A stretch of DNA of 64,000 bases from Gilvibacter sediminis (lineage in GTDB: Bacteria > Bacteroidota > Bacteroidia > Flavobacteriales > Flavobacteriaceae): positions 327,017 to 391,016 of the forward strand of contig NZ_JAQQTE010000004.1 of assembly GCF_028561565.1 (NCBI RefSeq), given 5' to 3'. Positions 16,985 through 25,157 of this stretch are shown one piece after another. Position 1 is the stretch's first letter. Each line of letters starts with the position of its first letter. Below the pieces are notes generated by a model. The model saw only the letters and a program-made list of their open reading frames with translations, was not told the origin of the DNA and did not search any database. The translations under genes and the position numbers were made by a program.

Positions 16985-18277
16985 ATGCGAGCCCAACCAC
17001 AAACTCCAAAGCGCAATTTCCGCGGACTGATGCTGCTGTTGCTAGCTACTCTTTTATTCTCAGCAACAACACTAAATGCTCAGGACGCTGCTGCGGAGTA
17101 CACCGAATTTCGCGGAAAGATCTTAGACAGTGACGGTAAAGACCCCGTGGTCTTTGCAACCTTGTTAGTTACGGGAACTAACATCAGTACTGTGAGTAAT
17201 ACCGAAGGAGATTATTTACTTAAAGTTCCTAACGAATATCTCAATGCCTCCTTGGAGGTATCTCTTTTGGGGTTTGAGACTTACACAGCCTCCTTGAGTG
17301 AGGTCCCGAAAAGCAAACACAAGATCTATTTGACTGTTGAGATCTCTCAGCTCAGTGAGATCAGTGTAACGCGTTTTGCAGATGCCAATGCCTTGGTTCG
17401 CGCGGTTTTTAGGAAAAGAGGAGACAATACGCTTCCCCAGACTGCAAGAATGACTGCCTTTTACAGAGAGACCATAAAAAGACGCAACAGAAATGTTTCC
17501 CTCACTGAAGCCGTTGTAGACTTGTATAAACAGCCGAGCACCAATAACATTAAAGATGTGGTGGCGCTGGATAAGGCCCGTAAAAGCACAGACTATCGCC
17601 GTTTGGACACCGTAGCACTTAAGCTGCAAGGCGGTCCGTTCTCTACTTTGTATTTGGATATTATGAAGTATCCGGAATACATTTTCACAGAGGATACCTA
17701 TGATCTTTATGAGTTTTCCTTGGAAAGCTCCACGGCGGTAAACGACCGGCCTGTCTATGTGGTGAGTTTCAAGCAAAAGGACTTTGTTTTGGACCCTTTG
17801 TATTACGGGGAGCTTTATATAGATACGGAGACTTTAGCTTTGACCAGTGCGGAGTACCAACTTTTACTTACCGATAAAAAAGCGGCAAGTGCATTGTTTG
17901 TAAAAAGAAAGCCAGACGATATTGTGGTTACACCAACTCGGGCGTCCTACAGAGTGGATTATCGAGAGAAAGACGGTCGCTGGTTTTACGGTTACGGTAG
18001 TGTAGATCTTAGCTTCAAGATCAACAAGAAAAGAAAACTCTTCAATTCGGTTTACACGCTAAACAGTGAAATGGCGGTTACCAATTGGGAACTGATCACT
18101 AACGATCAAATTGTGAGGCCTAAGGACCGACTGCGTCCATCGGTGGTGATCACCGATGAGATCTCTGGTTTTTCGGATCCTAATTTTTGGGGAGCCCGAA
18201 ACGTGATAGAACCTGAAAAATCTATAGAAACAGCGATCAACAAGATCCAAAGGCAAATGAGACGCAATAATAAATAA
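16985..18277 (+). CDS. Secreted carboxypeptidase-like regulatory domain protein
   Basis: A 430-residue envelope protein. After a signal peptide ending TTLNAQ comes a CarboxypepD_reg-like beta sandwich (about 45-120: FRGKILDSDGKDPVVFATLL, GTNISTVSNTEGDYLLKVP, VSLLGFETYTASL). The rest, about 300 residues rich in strands and basic pairs, is seen in many flavobacterial proteins but has no known activity. The ATG at 16985 is chosen; a TTG six codons upstream is possible. A strong terminator follows at 18284-18314. It is probably periplasmic or at the outer membrane. Confidence 0.8.
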   Translation: MRAQPQTPKRNFRGLMLLLLATLLFSATTLNAQDAAAEYTEFRGKILDSDGKDPVVFATLLVTGTNISTVSNTEGDYLLKVPNEYLNASLEVSLLGFETYTASLSEVPKSKHKIYLTVEISQLSEISVTRFADANALVRAVFRKRGDNTLPQTARMTAFYRETIKRRNRNVSLTEAVVDLYKQPSTNNIKDVVALDKARKSTDYRRLDTVALKLQGGPFSTLYLDIMKYPEYIFTEDTYDLYEFSLESSTAVNDRPVYVVSFKQKDFVLDPLYYGELYIDTETLALTSAEYQLLLTDKKAASALFVKRKPDDIVVTPTRASYRVDYREKDGRWFYGYGSVDLSFKINKKRKLFNSVYTLNSEMAVTNWELITNDQIVRPKDRLRPSVVITDEISGFSDPNFWGARNVIEPEKSIETAINKIQRQMRRNNK

Positions 18278-18283
18278 GCATAA

Positions 18284-18314
18284 AAAACCCGATCAAGAAC
18301 GATCGGGTTTTTTT
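18284..18314 (+). terminator. Intrinsic terminator after the carboxypeptidase-regulatory-domain gene
   Basis: AAAACCCGATC and GATCGGGTTTT pair around a 6-base loop (AAGAAC), followed by a run of seven or more T residues. It lies a few bases after the stop at 18277. Confidence 0.92.
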
Positions 18315-18499
18315 GAACATGTAGCAGAATTTTTTCTTTCTCACCTCAACTGTTTTTAAGTCGATTGCAGTTTGGTGCAAAGACTGTAAATTTAATGCAT
18401 AACCCCTTGAAGGTCAACAGGGTTTTTCCTCAAAAAGCAGTAGGGTAGTCGTTAAAATGTTGTTAGAAATTCCTCAGATATGGGAATCCCTCTTGCTAG

Positions 18500-19129
18500 T
18501 TACGCATTCCCATCCAGGTCTGGTTTGAACTTGCGCATCATTCTTGCGGTTTCTGCGGATTGCGTCCCGCGATCATCTTCTAGTTGATCGATGATATTTT
18601 CATAATCCTTTTCAGAACGATTCTGAGACATCTTATACTTGGCCTGGACGTCTGTGATCTCAATTTCAAACCCAACAATTCCATAGACCTGATTCAAGGT
18701 CTTTTTAGATAGTTTGGACATATCAATGGGGGCATCTACGTCGGCTTCATATTTAGCCATAAGCCCTTCTAACATAGGCATGAGCTCCTCTTGATCCATG
18801 GTGCGTAGCTTGCCGTAAATGTGCACGGCTACATAATTCCATGTAGAGACCTCTTCAATGCTGTACCAACTAGCGGAAACATAAGAGTGAGGCCCATTAA
18901 AAACTGCCAAAACCTCGTTCTGCTGATCAAAGGACTCCCATTGTACATTCCTTTTAGCCAAATGCCCTTGCAGATAGGCTTTACCGTCTTTTTCTAAGTA
19001 TTCTAAAGGCAGGTGCGTAGCCAATGGTTTTCCGTCGTGCTGAGTGATCAAAAGTCCAAAGGCATTGCTTTTTAAAAACTCGGTGATCTTAGCGTGATCG
19101 GTCTCTTTGAAAAGGGCTGGAATATACAT
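18500..19129 (-). CDS. PaiB-family FMN-binding protein
   Basis: A 209-residue protein of the FMN-binding split-barrel PaiB family, annotated as a negative regulator after Bacillus PaiB. Family blocks seen are MYIPALFKETDHAKITEFL, TQHDGKPLATHLPLEYL, LAKRNVQWESF, FNGPHSYVSASWY and TWNYVAVHIYGKL, with GIVGFEIEITDVQAKYKMSQN near the end. In this lineage a flavin- or heme-linked role is as likely as transcription control. A stable hairpin begins at the base next to its start codon (see 19130-19160). It lies downstream of the GH31 gene on the same strand. Confidence 0.88.
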   Translation of the reverse strand: MYIPALFKETDHAKITEFLKSNAFGLLITQHDGKPLATHLPLEYLEKDGKAYLQGHLAKRNVQWESFDQQNEVLAVFNGPHSYVSASWYSIEEVSTWNYVAVHIYGKLRTMDQEELMPMLEGLMAKYEADVDAPIDMSKLSKKTLNQVYGIVGFEIEITDVQAKYKMSQNRSEKDYENIIDQLEDDRGTQSAETARMMRKFKPDLDGNA

Positions 19130-19160
19130 AAGGCCAAAGATATCAAATATCCTTGGCCTT
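19130..19160. promoter_or_regulatory. Hairpin between GH31 and paiB, abutting the paiB start codon
   Basis: AAGGCCAA (19130-19137) pairs with TTGGCCTT (19153-19160), with inner GATAT/ATATC arms. T residues follow it only on the plus strand, where no gene is being read, so it is not an ordinary terminator for the leftward genes. In the leftward mRNA it would stand directly before the paiB ATG (19129). Confidence 0.6.
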
Positions 19161-19182
19161 TTTTAGTTCAATTTTAGGGTGA

Positions 19183-21576
19183 TTATTCCCCGATCAAATG
19201 AAGCTCACTAAAGTCTTTAGTGATCTCTAAAGTGGCTTCTCCATTAAACTTAATACTTGTATCCAATTGGTTGTCCAATTCAATAGCAGTGACCTTGAAT
19301 GGCAAGCCGTGGAACTTTAAAGTAATCGTGTCATATTCGGTGACGTATTTGCCTTCCTTGTGTTGTTGGATGATCAGTTCATTGGACTTTCCAGTCAACT
19401 TGAAAGAACGCATACTAAAGCGGCCTTTCTTGTAGTCGTAGCCATCCTGAGCATCTTCATAGACCTTGGCCTTTCCTTTTCCTTCTTTGAAGTAAACATC
19501 TAAGGTCAGCGTTTCGATCTTTTTCTCTCCAACGTATTGCTGTACAGGATATTTAGGAATCATGGCTCCACTTCTTACAAAGAGTGGAATCTTGTTGATG
19601 TCAGCGTCTACCCAAAGCTCCTTTCCGCCTTCAACAACCTCATCACTCCAGTAGTTGTACCAATGTCCGCGCGGGATGTACATACGGCGCCCTTGTGCGT
19701 TCGGCTCTAAGATAGGACACACCAAAATGTCGTTTCCAAAAATGAACTCATCCGTTCGGTAAAAGGTCTGGTGATCCTCTTGATCAAAATAAACCAAAGG
19801 CTTGATCATTGGGATACCATCCTGAGCGTATTCCCAGAACATGGTATACAGGTAGGGAAGTAGCTCGTAGCGCATTTCCACATAGTCACGCACTATGTTG
19901 GTCACTTCTTCATCAAAAGACCACGGCTCTTGATCTCCGTGATCTCCAGAAGAGTGAACGCGACAGAAGGGGTGGAATACACCCAACTGTACCCATCGGC
20001 TAAAGAGTTCTCCTGTAGGCTGCTCGGCAAATCCACCGATGTCAGTTCCAATAAAGGACATTCCAGACAGACACATGCGTTGGATCTGTTGGTTAGCTAC
20101 CCAAAGGTGTTCCCAAGTCGCTACGTTATCTCCAGTCCAAGAAGAGCAGTATCGCTGCGCTCCAGAATATGCAGAGCGTGTAATGATGAACGGTCGCTTT
20201 GGATAGGTATACTTTTTAACGCCGTGATAGGTGGCACGCGCCATTTGCATCCCGTAAATATTATGTGCTTTGCGGTGACTACACGGATGCCCGTCATAAT
20301 CGTGGCGAACATCTAGCGGGAAGGTTTTGGTAGGAACCTCCATAACGGCCGGTTCATTCATATCGTTCCAAACTCCGTGAACTCCAGTTTCTCCAATAAG
20401 CTCATGGTATAGATCTGCCCACCATTCGCGTACTTTTGGATTGGTGAAGTCTGGGAAATTACACTCTCCCGGCCATACCTTTCCTTTCATTAAAGGTCCG
20501 TCTGCGCGTTTGCAGAAATAATCCTTTTCTAGGGCTTCTTTATAGATGTCGTAATCTTTGTCAATCTTGATCCCTGGATCGATGATAGCTACGGTTTTAA
20601 AGCCATCTTCTTCCAGTTCGTCAATCATTTTCTTCGGATCTGGGAAATAGTCGTTATTCCACGTAAAACAACGGAATCCGTCCATATAGTCAATGTCCAG
20701 ATAAATGGCATCACAAGGAATTCTCAGTTCTCTGAACTTGCTGGCTACCTCGCGAACATTGCTTTCTGGATAATAACTCCACTTACTCTGGTGGAAGCCA
20801 AGCGCCCATAGTGGCGGCATCTCTGGCTTTCCGGTAAGATCGGTATAGCTACTTACTACGCGATCAATTCCAGGTCCGTAAATAAAATAGTAGTTCATTT
20901 CACCTCCTTGTGCCCAAAAGCTGGTGGTGTCACGACGTTCTTGGCAGAAGTCAAAGAAGGTTCTAAAGGTATTGTCAAAAAAGATCCCGTAGGCCTTGTC
21001 GGAATGCAATCCGACGTAAAAAGGAATGGCCTTGTACAAAGGATCTTGATCTTTCCCAAAAGCATATTGATCAGTTACCCAATTCTCTACGCGCTTGCCT
21101 TTGAGGTTGAAGTGCATCGGTTTGTCACCCAAACCGTAATAACTCTCCATTTTTTGCGCCTGCTTGCTCATTTTGACAATGTCCGAGCCGTGTTCGTAAC
21201 TAAACTCCCAGTGGAAGCCGGCTTCGTCTTCATTGATCAAAGTTCCGTCTATGTCGTAGATGCGCTTTTTAAGCGATACACGATCAATGTGCAAGACCAA
21301 CTTGGCCGTCTTGATGATATAGGTGTCTGGAGTTTCCTTATACTCCAAATGATTGTATCCGTGGGTAGCATTCTTATCAAGGGCGTAGCTAAAATCAGGA
21401 GGAAAATTACCTTCTGTCGCATAACGGAATCTAAACATACTGTCGCGAATCACAGTGATTTGCAGCAGCACGCCGTTGTTAGAAGCTATATTGAATGTAT
21501 CCGCCTTTTGACTAAAGGTGGTTATCGGTCCTGGGAATTGATTCCCTTTCCGTTCGAGTTCTGTATTTGTAATCAT
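19183..21576 (-). CDS. Glycoside hydrolase family 31 alpha-glucosidase
   Basis: A 797-residue GH31 enzyme, probably an intracellular alpha-glucosidase since no signal peptide is seen. The nucleophile is Asp405 in GVWNDMNEPAVMEVP and the acid/base is Asp483 in SWTGDNVATWEHL. PCDAIYLDIDYMDGFRCFTW is the conserved region upstream of the nucleophile. N- and C-terminal beta domains (galactose-mutarotase-like and DUF5110-like) complete the usual layout. It is the last gene of the leftward glgE-mak-glgB-GH31 operon, 24 bases after glgB, so it probably trims alpha-glucan or maltooligosaccharides to glucose or maltose. Confidence 0.93.
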   Translation of the reverse strand: MITNTELERKGNQFPGPITTFSQKADTFNIASNNGVLLQITVIRDSMFRFRYATEGNFPPDFSYALDKNATHGYNHLEYKETPDTYIIKTAKLVLHIDRVSLKKRIYDIDGTLINEDEAGFHWEFSYEHGSDIVKMSKQAQKMESYYGLGDKPMHFNLKGKRVENWVTDQYAFGKDQDPLYKAIPFYVGLHSDKAYGIFFDNTFRTFFDFCQERRDTTSFWAQGGEMNYYFIYGPGIDRVVSSYTDLTGKPEMPPLWALGFHQSKWSYYPESNVREVASKFRELRIPCDAIYLDIDYMDGFRCFTWNNDYFPDPKKMIDELEEDGFKTVAIIDPGIKIDKDYDIYKEALEKDYFCKRADGPLMKGKVWPGECNFPDFTNPKVREWWADLYHELIGETGVHGVWNDMNEPAVMEVPTKTFPLDVRHDYDGHPCSHRKAHNIYGMQMARATYHGVKKYTYPKRPFIITRSAYSGAQRYCSSWTGDNVATWEHLWVANQQIQRMCLSGMSFIGTDIGGFAEQPTGELFSRWVQLGVFHPFCRVHSSGDHGDQEPWSFDEEVTNIVRDYVEMRYELLPYLYTMFWEYAQDGIPMIKPLVYFDQEDHQTFYRTDEFIFGNDILVCPILEPNAQGRRMYIPRGHWYNYWSDEVVEGGKELWVDADINKIPLFVRSGAMIPKYPVQQYVGEKKIETLTLDVYFKEGKGKAKVYEDAQDGYDYKKGRFSMRSFKLTGKSNELIIQQHKEGKYVTEYDTITLKFHGLPFKVTAIELDNQLDTSIKFNGEATLEITKDFSELHLIGE

Positions 21577-21600
21577 TTATTAATGAGGTCTTTGGTGGGG

Positions 21601-23523
21601 TTAAGATTTACTTTGTACGCGTTTAAGCACTTTAATGCCTAATGGAGGTAAGGTAAAGGTCATGGAGTAATCTCTATGATGCCATGGAATTTCCTCTGCT
21701 TTTGGGCGCTGTTTGCTAATCACGCCGCTACCGCCAAATTTAGGGTCATCTGAGTTAAAGATCTCCCGATAGGCGCCAGCTTCTGGCAGACCAATGCGAT
21801 AATCCTCGCGCACCACAGGGGTCATATTGCAAATAATAATTAGGTCGTCCTTAGGGTCATTTCCTTTGCGAATGTAGGCCATAACCGAGTTTTCACTGTC
21901 GGTATAGTCAATCCACTCGTAGCCTTCGGCACTGAATTGCTTTTCGTGTAAAGCTTTTTCTTTTCTGTAGAGTCCGTTTAGGGCTGCTACGTAATTCTGC
22001 ATGTTTTTATGATCGGCATGCTCAGTAAGATGCCAGTCCAAGCTGCTGCTAAAGTCCCATTCTGCCCATTGGCCAAATTCGCCACCCATAAAGAGTAGTT
22101 TTGAACCCGGGTGGGTAAACATACAACCGTAGAGCAAACGGAGGTTTGCAAAGCGTTGCCACGTATCTCCGGGCATACGATCCAAGATGGACTTCTTGCC
22201 GTAAACCACTTCATCGTGGCTTAAGGGCAGCATAAAGTTTTCTGTAAAGGCGTAGGTGAGACTAAAGGTGATGTCGTTTTGATGGTGTTGACGATAGATC
22301 GGCTCCTTTTTAAAATACTCCAAGGTATCGTGCATCCAACCCATCATCCACTTCATACCAAAACCAAGTCCGCCTAAAAAAGTAGGCTTAGAGACCATCG
22401 GGAAGCTAGTAGATTCTTCTGCTATGGTCTGCACTCCTGGAAATTCACCGTAAACGGCTTCATTGAGTTCTTTAAAGAATGAGATCGCGTCTAAATTCTC
22501 ACGACCGCCAAATTGGTTGGGTTCCCATTCACCATCTTCACGAGAGTAGTCTAAATAAAGCATTGAAGCTACTGCGTCTACACGCAGGCCATCTGCGTGA
22601 TAATGATCCAGCCAAAATAAAGCATTACTGATCAAAAAGGCGCGTACTTCATTGCGTCCATAGTTAAAGATCAAACTCTTCCAATCTGGGTGGTATCCCT
22701 TTTTACGATCCGGATGCTCATAAACATGAGTTCCGTCAAAGAGTCCTAAACCGTGCGCGTCTTCTGGAAAGTGAGAAGGTACCCAGTCCAAGATCACACC
22801 AATGCCTTCTGCATGCAGGGCGTCGATCAAATATTTTAAGTCTTCTGGTTTTCCAAAACGAGAAGTAGGTGAGAAGTAACCGGTTAGTTGGTATCCCCAT
22901 GAAGGATCATAGGGGTACTCCATGATCGGCATGAATTCCACATGCGTGAACTGCATCTTTTTGACATAGGCAACCAGTTCCGTTGCCAATTCAATATAGG
23001 TCAGCGGTCGGTCCTCGGCAGTATTGCGCATCCAAGATCCTAGATGTACCTCGTAAACTGAAAAAGGTTTATCCAAGGCATTGTGCTTAGGTCTTTCTTT
23101 GATCCAAGAGCTGTCCTTCCATTTGTAGGGAGCATCCCAAACAATAGAAGCTGTTTTGGGTGGATGCTCTGTTCTGAAAGCAAAAGGATCTGCCTTTTCA
23201 GTCTTTATATCGTTGTGATTGCTGTGGATCTTATACTTGTATTTCGCTCCTTTTTGAACTCCGGGAATAAAGCCTTCCCAGATCCCAGAAGAATCCCAAC
23301 GAATATTCAGCGGATGCTCGCCTTCCAACCAATAGTTAAAATCTCCGATCACAGAGACTGCCTTAGCGGCAGGCGCCCAAACGGCAAAGTATACCCCTTG
23401 AACCCCATCGACTTCTGTGATATGGGCACCAAACTTTTCATATAGCTTGAAGTGCTTTCCACCTTTGAAGAGGTCTATATCAAAATCACTAAAAAAACTG
23501 TGAGCAATTACCTTATTAGACAT
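21601..23523 (-). CDS. glgB: 1,4-alpha-glucan branching enzyme (GH13)
   Basis: GlgB puts alpha-1,6 branches into glycogen-like glucan. The 640-residue protein has an N-terminal CBM48 (GVYFAVWAPAAKAVSVIGDFNYW) and a GH13 barrel. Catalytic residues are Asp316 in GLRVDAVASMLYLDYSRE, Glu369 in VQTIAEESTSFP and an Asp in LPLSHDEVVYGKKS; the Tyr-Ser-Arg-Glu block is typical of branching enzymes. It lies between maltokinase (8-base gap) and GH31 in the operon, so it acts on the chains that GlgE extends. Confidence 0.96.
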   Translation of the reverse strand: MSNKVIAHSFFSDFDIDLFKGGKHFKLYEKFGAHITEVDGVQGVYFAVWAPAAKAVSVIGDFNYWLEGEHPLNIRWDSSGIWEGFIPGVQKGAKYKYKIHSNHNDIKTEKADPFAFRTEHPPKTASIVWDAPYKWKDSSWIKERPKHNALDKPFSVYEVHLGSWMRNTAEDRPLTYIELATELVAYVKKMQFTHVEFMPIMEYPYDPSWGYQLTGYFSPTSRFGKPEDLKYLIDALHAEGIGVILDWVPSHFPEDAHGLGLFDGTHVYEHPDRKKGYHPDWKSLIFNYGRNEVRAFLISNALFWLDHYHADGLRVDAVASMLYLDYSREDGEWEPNQFGGRENLDAISFFKELNEAVYGEFPGVQTIAEESTSFPMVSKPTFLGGLGFGMKWMMGWMHDTLEYFKKEPIYRQHHQNDITFSLTYAFTENFMLPLSHDEVVYGKKSILDRMPGDTWQRFANLRLLYGCMFTHPGSKLLFMGGEFGQWAEWDFSSSLDWHLTEHADHKNMQNYVAALNGLYRKEKALHEKQFSAEGYEWIDYTDSENSVMAYIRKGNDPKDDLIIICNMTPVVREDYRIGLPEAGAYREIFNSDDPKFGGSGVISKQRPKAEEIPWHHRDYSMTFTLPPLGIKVLKRVQSKS

Positions 23524-23531
23524 GGTTTGAT

Positions 23532-25157
23532 TTAGTTTTCATTCATTATTGATGCGATTCCTTCTAGCGGGATCACAGCCCAACGCGGACGCGCGTTCAT
23601 TTCATAGCCGAGCTCATAAACGGCTTTTTCTAACATGGCGTACTTGAGCATAAATACGCGCTCTTGGTTATAACCAATATTGATGTTTGCATTGCGGATC
23701 ACATCCGTATAGGTATTTAAAAACACCCCGATCATGTAGCGATACAGCAATTCTCCAGCGGCAAAAAGCTCTTTTTGTTCATACGGAAAATGTTCTCCTT
23801 CATTGAAGATGGTCGCGTAGATCGCGTAATGAAAAGATCGGAACAGTCCTGCAACATCCTTAAGAGGTGGCTGCTTGACCTTTCTATCGCGAATGGTGCT
23901 TTCTGGTTCTCCTTCAAAATCTAAAATGAAGAAGTCTCCGTTTTGAACCAGAATCTGACCTAAATGATAATCGCCATGCACGCGCAGACGTTCTCCTTTG
24001 AGTTTGGTCCAATTAAAGGTTAAAAAACGTTTTCTGATCTCGTTCTTATTATCGAGAAAATTTTGTGCCAGCTCCAATGCCAAGCCGTCTAGCTTGTGCA
24101 AGTTGTTCTCTAAGGTGTTCAAGCGATTTTGAAACTGATACAGCAAACGGTTTTTAAGCCAAACCTCGTAATCACCATTAAAACGTTCAGGTGCAAAGGC
24201 GGTTTCTTCAAACTCAGAGCCTAAGGCAATGTGCATTTCCGCCGTTCTTCTGGCCAGTTGTTGCAATTCCAAGAAAATGCTCAAACCTGCCCAGTCAATG
24301 ATCTGTGGTGGCACATCTGCTATGGTGAGGCGCTCAAACATCTCGGTATGCGGAAGCTCATTGATCTTAATGCTTTTGTGGGCCAAGTTTTCAAAAACTC
24401 CTTTGAGTTTGCCCAGCATATATTCCCAAGCGTCTCCCTCATTAGGCACCAAGCCTTGCATCAAAGCAATGGTGATGACCAATTTGTCTGAATCAATGAT
24501 ATTGATACTTCCTTGATAGCTCGGCGTATTTTTAAATCCTTTTTTGTCGGAGAGGAATCGGGACATCTCATAATCCGGATTCTTATTGGCGTAGATACGT
24601 CTAAAGAACTTGATCACTAAACGCTCGTTGATGATGATGGAGGTGTTGGATTGCTCCATCCCCATAAATCGAGAAGACTCATAGGCCGTTTCTACAAAAG
24701 ATTCGCCGCGGTGGTATTTGACACGTTCTTCTTCGCCGGCTTGAGCATGTAAGATACGCTCAAAGACCAACTTTCTAAAGGCTTCCAAGTTTACAGCATC
24801 TATCAAGAACCCTTCGTTGCCCTGAATGCTCAAATTCATGATCCGATCTTCTTTAGCGAAGTTCTCATCGGTCACAAAAGCGATTGGCAAGAAGTAATGC
24901 TGATAAAAGGCTTCTTCAAAATTGATCTCCAGGATCAATCCGTAATAGACTTCACCGTGTTGTTCAATCCTAAAGTACTCTTGCAGGTCAATATATTTCA
25001 AACGGCTGGATTTACCGCCGTACCAGCGCTGCTGAACAATATAGCGTTCCAATACCTCAGAAAGGAACATTTTTACAAAGCCTGGGTCGTCCATGAGGGC
25101 TTCCCAAGCAACGTTAAAGTTGGTTGTGCTCTTCACAGTTGATTTGCCCTTAGCCAT
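23532..25157 (-). CDS. mak: Maltokinase
   Basis: The kinase makes maltose-1-phosphate from maltose and ATP, the donor for GlgE. The 541-residue protein has an N-terminal cap domain (VLERYIVQQRWYGGKSSRLK) and an aminoglycoside-phosphotransferase-like fold with LRVHGDYHLGQILVQNGDF (Asp396) and FILDFEGEPE. It is a separate protein here, whereas in many bacteria it is fused to trehalose synthase (TreS-Mak); no TreS domain is present in it or next to it. Its start codon overlaps the glgE stop by one base (TAATG). Confidence 0.92.
   Translation of the reverse strand: MAKGKSTVKSTTNFNVAWEALMDDPGFVKMFLSEVLERYIVQQRWYGGKSSRLKYIDLQEYFRIEQHGEVYYGLILEINFEEAFYQHYFLPIAFVTDENFAKEDRIMNLSIQGNEGFLIDAVNLEAFRKLVFERILHAQAGEEERVKYHRGESFVETAYESSRFMGMEQSNTSIIINERLVIKFFRRIYANKNPDYEMSRFLSDKKGFKNTPSYQGSINIIDSDKLVITIALMQGLVPNEGDAWEYMLGKLKGVFENLAHKSIKINELPHTEMFERLTIADVPPQIIDWAGLSIFLELQQLARRTAEMHIALGSEFEETAFAPERFNGDYEVWLKNRLLYQFQNRLNTLENNLHKLDGLALELAQNFLDNKNEIRKRFLTFNWTKLKGERLRVHGDYHLGQILVQNGDFFILDFEGEPESTIRDRKVKQPPLKDVAGLFRSFHYAIYATIFNEGEHFPYEQKELFAAGELLYRYMIGVFLNTYTDVIRNANINIGYNQERVFMLKYAMLEKAVYELGYEMNARPRWAVIPLEGIASIMNEN

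Noticed and set aside
18390-18435. A weak AACCC/GGGTT hairpin with T run after the carboxypeptidase-regulatory-domain gene
   Set aside because: A much stronger terminator stands at 18284-18314 and the arms are only five bases, so it was not listed as a feature.
20908-21642. A 244-codon open frame on the plus strand across GH31 and the glgB start
   Set aside because: It lies antisense to two clear enzymes, has no recognisable protein pattern and follows the codon structure of the genes beneath it.
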